A program made the translations under genes and the position numbers. The notes under the pieces were generated by a model. That model ran no database searches and was not told the origin of the DNA. It saw only the letters and a program-made list of their open reading frames with translations. Source: Astropecten irregularis (taxonomy: Eukaryota; Echinodermata; Asteroidea; Paxillosida; Astropectinidae). From it: DNA of 64,000 nt. Of the stretch, positions 21,691 through 32,700 are shown in pieces (position 1 is the first letter of the stretch; each line of letters starts with the position of its first letter). The stretch lies in contig OZ020259.1 of NCBI GenBank assembly GCA_963971285.1, forward strand, positions 7,936,001-8,000,000, in the 5' to 3' direction.

Positions 21691-22383
21691 AGTTCGGCGC
21701 GACCCTGGCACGCCTGTCTGAAACAGGGGTTATAGACCTTTCTTTTGCAACGTCACAGACCGAGTTTTTGTCAACCAGCATGGCGGAAACTATTTTTTTC
21801 TCAAAAAACATCTGCAACTTAAATAGACAAATTTCCATGGCAACGGTTTTCAGATTGTGCATGGAGGCTAATACTTGGACTTCGATGTGTTATCGAAGTC
21901 AAGTTAGTAGTCGTGCACTCGTGCGTCGCTAGCGGATTGTCATGATACGCCCTCTCGTGGTGGCGGGATATCGCGCATAATAACTAGAGTCCCTTAATAC
22001 AAACGATAACAACGTCTAGCAATCTAGACTAAGCTGCGAAAGCACGATGACTTCGAACTGAAGCCGCGTGAAGTTGAAGCCTCCGGAGCCGGAGCCGGAG
22101 CCTGAAGCCGGAGCCGACATTTGGAAAATGCTTGTGGGTGCACCCAAGCATGGAGCAAGGAACGTTCCTTCTCCATGACCCAAGTACTGAGTCCCAAAAT
22201 CCGTCCGCCGAGCTCATTAATAAAAGTTAAGCACTCAATATATTTTAAATAAGAGAGTTCTGAGAGCTATAAAAATGAAGGATTGAAGAAATATGGCACT
22301 GGACCTCCTGCCTGGACTCTGGACTTCCATTTGTGACCAGTGTGATGCAATTGGGTGAGAAAGTGGGTCTATTTCAACCACTT

Positions 22384-22892
22384 AGGGGCCGTACATAAAG
22401 TACGTACGCACGAAGGGGGATGGGGGGGTGGGGGGGGGTTGTTAACGATGCGTACGCAATGCGAACGGGGGGGGGGGTAAGGCCAATGCGTACCGAACGC
22501 AAACGAAACATTTGCATAGCATTATCGCGCGAAAAGAGAGGTAAAAAACGTGAAAAAAGCACCGGGATTGTTTTTTTCTTATTCAACATGATAAAAGATA
22601 GTAAAATCCATCTGTAAATGTATAAACTGAAACCTATTAAACTTTAGTCATTCATTTCAGAATTTGAAAGTGACGTACGTCCCAATAACGGTACCGGCCC
22701 GGATTACGGTGACATATTTTTAACGATGCTAAAGCACGGGACTACGAGAAGTGAAAAACCTAATGTGGAATGCGTATGCGTACAGGGGGGAGGGGGGACC
22801 ACTGCGTACGCCATGCGTACAGAGGGGGAGGGGGGGGGGGGGGGGGTCGAAAAAGTCGGCATTTCGTTGCGTACGTACTTTATGGACGGCCC
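22384..22892. mobile_element. GGGGCCGT(C/A)CATAAAGTACG MITE, copy 2
   Basis: The ends GGGGCCGTACATAAAGTACG and GTACTTTATGGACGGCCCC are inverted. The interior AAATCCATCTGTAAATGTATAAA and CCCGGATTACGGTGA match copy 1 at 10075-10495. G-rich runs near 22420-22440 and 22825-22845 are shared in position. Confidence 0.75.
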
Positions 22893-23194
22893 CTTTGCAG
22901 AGGGATGTTTTTTTTAATGGCTTCTTTGACTGGAGTGATCCATACCTTGTTTTAGGTGTGGTCAGCTGAGAATGAATATCTCAAAAATTCATTCGTCAAC
23001 CCACCATAAAATGAAAAGAAATTGAAAGGTGACATGTTCATTCATCATTTTTCTGTGCAACTTGACTGAACAGCTGTGAGAGTTTTGTATATTTTTAAAT
23101 GATTTTTTGAAGTATAAGGATTTAACACTGTTGTCTATAATGGGAGTTTACTAGGGTGCAACCATTTTGGAGATCAATGGGTGCAACCTTGTGG

Positions 23195-23668
23195 GTGCAG
23201 ACCAGTAAATAGGCCCAAATCGGTCCGCAGAGCTCATTACTTTTCTGTATACCTTCAAAATCTTTTCTCTTAAAGCGTCTGGTGAGCCCTACGTGGGAGG
23301 TCTTGTAGACAAAAGGGATGGAACCCGATCACCAGAGTTTGGACTTTCACCTTTGAGCCTTTTGGATGAAATCAGGCCCTACATACGCTCTATTTTTGCC
23401 CTGTGGAGGGGTACTATTTTTGGTCTGGCACCGGTCAATTCGGCCGGCGTTTTAGTGGTATTTTTCTTTGAATGTACTTTTCGGCATAAAGTCATCGGTT
23501 AACCTATAGAAAATTGAAAAGAAATGAAAATTGAAGTTTTCACCTTTATTTTGCCGTATTGGTCGATTGCCTCAGAAACTTCTGAGTATTTTTAATATTT
23601 TTTTTTAATTTGCCATTTTGCGTCCCGGTGGGAGCCTATGGGAATTTATTTACTGGTCTGCACCTTTG
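23195..23668. mobile_element. MITE with GGTGCAGACCAGTAAATA termini just upstream of EXOSC6
   Basis: The left end GGTGCAGACCAGTAAATAGG and right end CCTATGGGAATTTATTTACTGGTCTGCACC are inverted. The interior matches 6116-6562 over its whole length. It ends about 107 bp before the EXOSC6 start codon. No ORF is present. Confidence 0.75.
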
Positions 23669-23774
23669 TGACGTGCCCCTCAGCCGTGATACCAATGCAA
23701 CAATAGAGGGCGCAATTCAACATGTCAACCACCACACACACACACGTGAGAGAAGAGATAGCTGACTTCGCAAG
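23669..23774 (+). promoter_or_regulatory. Probable EXOSC6 core promoter and 5' UTR
   Basis: Only about 106 bp separate the MITE from the start codon. The segment contains a CRE-like TGACGTG at 23674, a (CA)n run and CACGTG at 23744. No TATA box is visible. The start context is GCAAGATGCC. The upstream MITE could supply part of the promoter; this is inference. Confidence 0.35.
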
Positions 23775-26700
23775 ATGCCAGTCGATTTGAAGCGTGTTCC
23801 GTGTCCTCAAGAGACATTTCCACCCCTTCTCTATCGCCGGGCTACACAGCAGAATCAGCTGGTAATTCATTTGACGTCGATCATGAAGCATTCTGTGTTA
23901 TTTTTCAAAGGAAAGAGTGGCTTCCAAAAGTTTGTTGACGTTGGGCCGGTGCATGGGGGGGGGGGGGGGGGGGGCATTGACATTATTATTCATGGTTTAT
24001 TAAAAATCTTTTCCATCGCAGCCAGAGGCTGAATTAGGAAAAATAATACATTTATAAGATAAACAATTAAACTATAATAAACTTGACATTTAACATGTTA
24101 AAAAACACCTCGGGAATGGCAAACAAAATTAAAATGATAAAAAAAAATATCATTCTCATGAAATGATGAATAGGCCTAAGCCATTGCCAGTTAAATCTGA
24201 ATAGTTTAGTACCTGGTAGACAAACTACATTTTTACATAAAAACATTGGTTTGAATATATTGCATACATGTGCGTATGTGGCTAACTGTCTAGTCTATAC
24301 CGTTTAGATCAGCGCGGAGCTGATCTATACGTTTTAAAATCTCTCTGAAGGCACAACACACGGCCGCCAACACAACATGGCCGTCATCCATGCTGGCCTC
24401 GTAATGGTAACTTTCAGTTTCAGGGTACGATACATATAATGGGAATAAAAACAACTTAATAGCGTCTACTGAATGTACTGATGTTCCAAAACGATAGTTT
24501 GGACTTTCAGCAACTGTTCCCAGATCCTTTACCTTAAAACCCCAGATAGAACAAATTTGTGCAACATTTCAGAGTAAAAAAAAATAAGCGCTTATTGCAA
24601 ACTTGAAAACCCCCGGTCTGCCATTTTGTCTGGTCTGGCTTGTCTAGTTAGTCTAGTACCCACAACCAACATATATAAAAAAGTTCACACTATGAAAGCA
24701 GACACTATTCTCGTCTGGTAACGAAGATTATGCGACTTTTCACGGACGTACATAATTTTGATTGGAACCATAACAATTTATAATTACTAATCTTAAGTTA
24801 AAATCTGAGATTTTGATGTAGCATGTAATGTATAGTATGATCAGGTGTTATTTATTTGTTGTATTTTTCCTTTAGATTCAAGAAAATGGCAAAAGAGACG
24901 ACAACAGAGCACTGGAAGACATCAGACCAATTTGTAAGAAATTCCTTTATCTGAAGACAAAAACAACAAATTAATTAGGGAGTACACTGTAGATCACTTC
25001 ACGAGGTTTGGGCGGTAATTTGCATTTTGTTTTCCCTTGTGACCAAGCAACCCTTTTCCCAGTTGTCAAACCCTTGTCAACCCCACGTTGACCTGGGTTG
25101 AAATCAACCCTAGCTGGCCCTGGTCATGCTGGTTGGGACCAGGGTTGAAAATCTCAACCCGGTTCCAAACTGCATTTTTCGCCTTGATCTGTGTCGTATG
25201 AGCCAATTCACCCAATACAGTAGTTTAAACGTTGCGTCTCGTTGATCGGGTTCAACAACTTGCTAGGCTGAAATGGGGCAGATACGGGTTTGTTTCAATA
25301 CGGATTGAAAAGGAGATACATGTAGCGTGAAAAGGCCTTCACATGTAGCTGGTGTTTTCACTTCCTGTGCAAGGTTCCTTTGTCAACCAATTGCTTCTAG
25401 TCTCCTGATAGTCTTGTCCAAGACATAATTTATGCGCGATCCCCTCCAAACAATTACCCACCCACACGCAAACAAAGTGGAACATTCCACCGACCCATGA
25501 AAAAGAACGTCTTGTTGGTTTGCTCTGGTGTCACATGACAAAGACTGAGCGTGACCTCAGTGGTTAAAAATTGCATATTCATTGGGGTCAACAACAGTGT
25601 GCATAATGAGCTTTTTGGTCAGCGTCCAATCCACGCACGTGGTATGCCGTAATACCAGTGCATATCACGTAATGACGGTCATTTGAAACTCAGCCACAAC
25701 CGTTATCACCATGGAGCTATAAAAACATATAGCTCCATGGTCATTACCCATGGTTCGGCTTATACTTCGATCAAACGCTATGTGGCACAAAAAGATTTTG
25801 AGAAATTGGAGGACATCAACAAGCTGTATTTTACAGCTTTTGATGGGTTATCTTGGCTTTGTTATTCGTTATTTAGGGCCTATTGTGTATTTCGTGTGTA
25901 CAGTACTTTTGTGTGTTGCCAAAATAAATGAATGAATGAAGGGATGAATGAAATAATTTCACTGAATTATGATACCATGGAGTCTGTTCCCGGGCTCCAT
26001 GAAGACACGGAATGATTTCGAGTGGCACGGTTAGTAAATTTATTCCATTCCCAAGTTGTCTAAGACTGCCTTGCTGTTCTCGAAAACTCTTGAATCCCAA
26101 CTTTTGTGTTGCAAAATCCAAGGCCTCCAAATTCAATACGATCCATCAGCAGCTTGTGTGTGTGGTATAGACGTTATTTCGGGTCGTTTGTTGTGTTGAC
26201 ACGTACACGTACGTGCGATCTGTTGGCCAAGTACAACGACGTAATACCGTCTTGAACAAGGCTAGTCTCCTGATTGTGGCTATGCAGGAGGTTGGTACAA
26301 TATGAGACTATGCATGCCTATACATGTATATGGGTCTTAATACATGTACATATGCAGGGCTCGAAATATCCACTAGACTGTGGACCGAGTCTAGTGATTT
26401 CAGTGTCGGTCTATAAACTGTGTTCTGCACTAGTCCGGCTGTCTATAGTGATTTTGTTTTTCTTGCACAATTGAAATGGTGCCTAAATTGATGATTTGAT
26501 ATTGATTTCTGACACAATAATGCATACTATTACAGTTTTCCTATGTACATGAATGCCACAGGTCTAGTGAAAAAAGTTCAGCAGCCGATTTCACGAAACT
26601 TTACGCAGTTGCGTAAGTCCACTTACGCCACAAATTACGTGGTGTAAGTGGACTTACGCAACTGCGTAAAGTTTCGTGAAATCGGCTGCAGGTCTAGTAA

Positions 26701-29700
26701 AATGCTTCAGTTACTAGACCTGGACCCAATTTCACGAAACTTTACGCAGTTGCGTAAGTCCACTTACGCCACAAATTACGTGGTGTAAGTGGACTTACGC
26801 AACTGCGTAAAGTTTCGTGAAATCGGCTGCAGGTCTAGTAAAATGCTTCAGTTACTAGACCTGGACCCGATTTCACGAAACTTTACGCAGTTGCGTAAGT
26901 CCACTTACGCCACAAATTTCATGGCTTAAGTGGACTTACGCAACTGCGTAAAGTTTCGTGAAATCGGGCACTGCAGTCCAGTGCCCTTTTTCATGAAATT
27001 CGAGCCCTGTGTAAATTTTTCTGTACAGTACTCTTTATGTGCTGCAGCAAACATCAATTATGGACCTTGGCCAGTCCCACACAGTCGTATTGAAATTATT
27101 TTATGGAATATTTGGTGGTAACTTTTGTTTCTCAATTATAGCTTTTGTGTTTGCAGTTAATTTGTGTGCAGTCTAACTCCGGCCCTGAATGTATTGCTAA
27201 AATTTTTACTTTTCATGTGATCAGTGCAAAAGACACGCATCTCGAAAACAGGATTTTTTCTTTTCTTGGAGTCTTGGAGATGATGACTCTGTTTGAGAAA
27301 TTACATTGTTTGATAACTGGCCCAGGCTGTGCTAACTGTTACTAAAGATTTCAGGCATAGTTTGATGTAGTTGTGAGGAGGGACATTTGAACATGTAGGC
27401 CATATATTCTTTATTTGATAAAAGCATTATTTTGTGTTGTACAGTGTAGGCCTATGCCTTTCCCACACACTGTACATGTAGTACTGGTTAGTGTTGGTGA
27501 GTTTTCTGATGCCTTTCAGTGTTTAGTTTAATGACCCTTTTGTTTAATCCTTGTTTCCTGTCCTGTCTTCATGTTATCCCTTGGTTCAGTGACTTTGTGT
27601 TATGTGCCCCTTCCTTTCCCATGCATATGGTCCTTGCTTTGTGTATTGTGTAATTAGAAGATAGGGAGTGCATGGGAGTTATTGTGTACAGCTTGTAAAC
27701 TTGTGCAGTTTTAGTAGTCAGTTCAGCAGAGAAAGGAGTGTGTGACAGACCTTTTGTTTTCTCTTGCTTGTGAATGTGTACTTCTGGTTGTTTTCATGTA
27801 AGTTTTGATTGGTTGATTTTGATTTTCTGTGTTTATTTTGATTTGCTGCTGTTTTGCTGAGTTTTGGTTAGTTCTGTTGTTGGTTACTTCTATTATTGTT
27901 GGTTTTTCATGGCAAAGGTTTTTTGCTTTTGGCTGGTTTTGAATTTGATTGTTCAATGTTTGTGATCAATGTTTGTCTGACATCCGGGGAATTTGTGACG
28001 TCATTAGTGCGGAGAGCTATTGACTTTTATATTCAGTTCACTATCAGTTCATTCATATGTTAACGTTGAATTTTCCATCTTACATTATTTATGCAGTTCT
28101 TAAAGCTGGAGTAGTAAGCCAGGCCAGAGGCTCCGCCTACATAGAGGCGTGTAACACAAAGGTCATCTGTGCAGTGTATGGTCCTCATGAGGTACAGAGA
28201 AAGGAGGGTTTTAGCATGCAGGGATCACTGAGGTGTGAGTTCAAGTATGCAACGTTCTCATGTCTGAGCAGACGTCAGTACCAGGCTGACAGTGAAGAGA
28301 AACAGATGGGATTAGTTATTGCACAGGCACTGCAACCTGCTGTTTGCTTGGTAAGTCAGTTTGATTTGTTTAAAGGTACAATACATGATTGGTAAAGGTC
28401 ACAGGACTGCACTCATACTTTGTCTGATCAAACATGTACATGAAATAATAAACCTGTGAAAATTTGAGCTCAATCGGACATATGAGTCACGAGAAAATAG
28501 CGAAAACCTGACTTGATTTTTCTTATAAAACATGAAGAATATTTTACTTTATGTTTGTTCCAAAAATCGTTCCGACGAACGATCTTTGGAAAAGACACTA
28601 AATCTTGAATTGCTTGTAAAACCCTAGCATCTGATGAACCAAGATTTCCCATGGTGACTGTTTGCACTGTTTATGAACTGTTGAGTCCATTTTCTGTCTC
28701 AAACGCAATAATTTCTTTTTTGAGGTTTTGCAGCATATCCTACATGTATATGCTCCCTTTAAGGCAGTGTACAGAATTTGCAAGGCCTTTAAAAATAATT
28801 ATTGAGTTATTAGACTGAAAATGGGTTCAACTGTTTGTAAACAGTGCAAACAGTCACCATTGGAAATCTTGGTTCATCAGATGCTGGGTTTTTCCCAAGG
28901 AAATCAAGATTTAGTGTCTTTTAGAAAGATCGTTTATCCGAACGATTTAGTAGCATTTTGAAAATTTGGTGTAACCATGAAGGATTCAGAAGGGGGGCAA
29001 AATTTCTGCTTTCCAGATGAACAAAGCGTGAAAAGGTACATGAAACAATGTCTGTAAGGAAGTTTAAGACCTTATCACTTCTGTATGTGTACCAAATTCA
29101 GCCAAAACGCACCATCTTTGCAAATCCTGATTGTATGTGTGCTCCCATTAAAGGGATCCTGCAGTGTTTTTTTCAGTCAGGTTATTTTATTGCCTTCATA
29201 CAGAGAATATACTGACAAATAATGAATGGCAAGTCTTATTTTGGTATCAAACCAGCATTTGGTTTTCCTTTGAATGGCTTTGTTAAACGGGGGATTTTCA
29301 TGCATGTAGGGAACCAACAGCAAAAATATAATGAAAAAACATAAAAAATGAAGAGGCAAACTTGACCTACAGAAATGGTTTGGTAAAAATAAATTTACCG
29401 CCAGTTGAGTGAAAGGAACATACATGTATTTGGCAAAATAAAGCCCATTGAGGAGGGAAAAGGTGTCAGAAAACCTATAAAACAACCCCCACTTTTTGTG
29501 CACAAATGAATAGCGTTCCGCACTAATGACGTCACACGTACATGTACCATGCATGCACGCGCACACATACCCCCACTCACCACACGTTTGCATGGGGCTG
29601 GTTGCAATGTTTGTCTGAGGTTCGGTGCTATTTTTAGCGCAAGTGCGCAGTGCTAATTGGTTACTGCTCTCAGTTCCCAAGATGACATCACAGTTTTGCT

Positions 29701-32700
29701 CATGAATATGGAAATGCTAATTAGCATACAAACCCTGAATCAGTGTGAGGAAGTGGGTAAAATCACAGTCCTTGTGTACAGTTTTTTATTGGCACATGTT
29801 CAAGCCATAATATTCCCATTGCAGAGACCCTTTAAGACATTGGCCCCAAAACATCTGATCCTTAGACAATGTTCATTTGCTTGAAGAAGCAAAAGAAATA
29901 TGTTTATGCCTATTTACATGATGTACAATACGTGTACAAATTCTGCAGTTAAAGTACTTCAAGACAAGTAAGGATTATCAAGGTACAGATGCATTGCTAG
30001 TCTGAACTGTATATCATTTGGCTACAACGAGAGTGCATAATCATGACCAGCCGTTAACCGCACACGCACGGACGACTTGACAGTCAACACGATCCTGCAC
30101 ATCTTGCATAAGGCCTTTTCACACTACCAAAAATCTCTGGGTTGTACACGGGTCCGACACGTGTTAAAGTGACTGACCGTTTCACACTGCAAGATTTCAA
30201 CACGGCGTCGACCCGTGTTGAGTGGTCGACACGTGTTGAAACCAACCCTGCTCGGGAGGTGGGTTGAGAGCTCTCGACCCGTGTTGAGAAGTCCAACACG
30301 TGTTCAAACCCGTAGTGTGAACGTCTGTCGGTTGAGTTCGATCCGTGTATTCGTAGCGGCCGAGTGCACATGTATAGTAGCAGTAAAGAGCGTCGCGACA
30401 CTCATCTTTTGTAATGGTTTGCATGCAACAAAGAAAATAAGTAATATGTTACCGGCCTGCTGTAAACGATCCTTGTAAAAAAGTTTTTTGTTTGGTTCAT
30501 TTCAATATTTTATCCAGGCTTGCTACAACTCGTAATACATGAACAACATGAACATCGTCTGAAAATTACTGGCCGCCATACTGTATGGGGAATTTTCTTT
30601 TCGTATCCGTGTTGAAAGCGCGATCCTGTGTGTCATGTGAAACAATAGCGCAATAAACGGTTCGAAACATTACACGTGTCGAGCAAATGCCGGTCTTGCA
30701 CCGAGTAGTGTGAAAACAGAATGAAAGTGACCCATGTTGAAATTTTAAGAATTCAACACGCGTCGGACCAGTGTAGATTCCGACACGGGTAGGACGTTCA
30801 TTGTGTGAAAAGGCCTATAATTACATGTACGCCAAGCAATTGTCTTATTCCCTGATGCCAGCCTTACTTGTACATGTGCTTACATGTGTACATGTACATG
30901 TACATGTACAGTACACGTGGATGTACATATGTATACACACACACACAACATTTTTACAAATGGAACTTGGAATATCGAAGTACATGTACAGAGAGTGCAT
31001 TATGCATATGCACTGATATGTATTGCATAGGCATGGGTGCTAAATAATTGGTGTAAAATACCTCCTTTTTTTTACATACAATGATATTTTTAGGGCAAAT
31101 AGTGATAGACATGTTGAGATTTGTAACAATACAGACTATGTATTTTACTTCATAGGAGTTTTGATTAAATTACAGTAAACCTTTAACATTTAGCTTTAGC
31201 TTTCGCACATGAACATGCAGACAACTCTCAGTTGTTTATCTCGTTTGCCCAAAATGCCCCAACCAAACTATTTTACTTTACTGCATAATGCGCAGCCTTT
31301 TTATAATTGATTTGGTTTTGTTTCTTTATGTCTTCCCTTTATCCTTTCAGCATAAATTCCCCAAGTCACAGCTGGATATCTTTGTAACAGTTCTCCAGAA
31401 TGATGGAAGTGGTAAGTGGACCACATACTATTTCAATAATACTCATCAATGCAAAAAAACCAAATATCATCAGACAGTTTGAATGTTTGTGTTTGGGAGC
31501 TGTCACATGGTTCTGTAACATGTGAGGCGATAACCAATGGGAAGAATGTCTATGGTACACATCCAATCAGAAATTACTTGACTCAACTAGATTCACTGCC
31601 CATATATGACTGAGCTTATAAAGTCACTTTGCTAGCAGATTACTCAGTCCCACTCAAGTCACTGCCAGTAGTTGACTAGACTTGTCTTGAGTCACTTTGC
31701 TAGCAGATTACTCAGTTCAACTGAAGTCACTGCCAGTAGATGACTAGACTTGTCTTGAGTCACTTTTGCTAGCAGATTACTCAGTCCAACTCAAGTCACT
31801 GCCAGTAGATGACTGGACTTGTCTAGAGTCACTTTGCTAACAGATTGCTCAGTCAAACTCAAGTCACTACCAGTAGCTGACTGGACTTGTCTAGGGTCAC
31901 TTTGCTAGCAGATAACTCAGTCCAACTCAAGTCTCTGTTAGAAGATGACCGGACTTGTCTAGAGTCACTTTGCTAATAAACAGATTACTCAGTCCAACTC
32001 AAGTCACTGTCAGCTGATGACTGGACTTGTCTAGAGTCACTTGCTAACAGATTACTCAGTCCAACTCAAGTCACTACCAGTAGATGACTGGACTTGTCTA
32101 GAGTCACTTTGCTAATACATGTAAACAGATTACTCAGTCCAACTCAAGTCACTGCCAGTAGATGTCTCAATTTTCCTCTTGTCACTTAGCCAGCTTGACT
32201 GAGAATATATTTTTTTTAATCTTGTAGCATTGCCAGCTGCCCTGACTTGTGCCTCAGTTGCTGTAGCCGATGCAGGAATAGAGATGTATGATGTTGCCAT
32301 CGGTTGCTCTCTGGTGAGTCTACTCATCTTCTGATTAACAATCCACTCTTGATTGAAATTTCTATTAGCATCAGAGTTATAATAAATATAGTCCATTATT
32401 TTCCCCTGACCTATTCTTCAATGGCCAGCTGGACCAGTAAGCCAAGCCTTATGTTTTTCATCTACATACTTTCTATACACAATACCTGCTCAAAGTGGTT
32501 GTACAGGATGCTTGAAAATGCAAAGTCTTTTGCACCTGCAAATTATTGAGCGAGGTTGCCCCATTTCATGTGATTGGAAATCTATCAGGTGACATTATTG
32601 TTCATGTCCAGTCTTTCTGGACTTTTGTCTCATTTCAACTGCCATGTTGGCCACCAAACCAGTGTTCACATTGAATGCTTAGCCTCTTTTGTGTGGCTCA

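Noticed and set aside
25683-25935. 82-codon ORF as a gene
   Set aside because: Lies in EXOSC6 intron 2, ends in a (TGAA)n tail typical of a retroelement 3' end, and shows no domain.
29177-29680. 167-codon minus-strand ORF inside EXOSC6 intron 3
   Set aside because: Covers the TTAA-flanked element; composition is not protein-like and no domain is recognisable.
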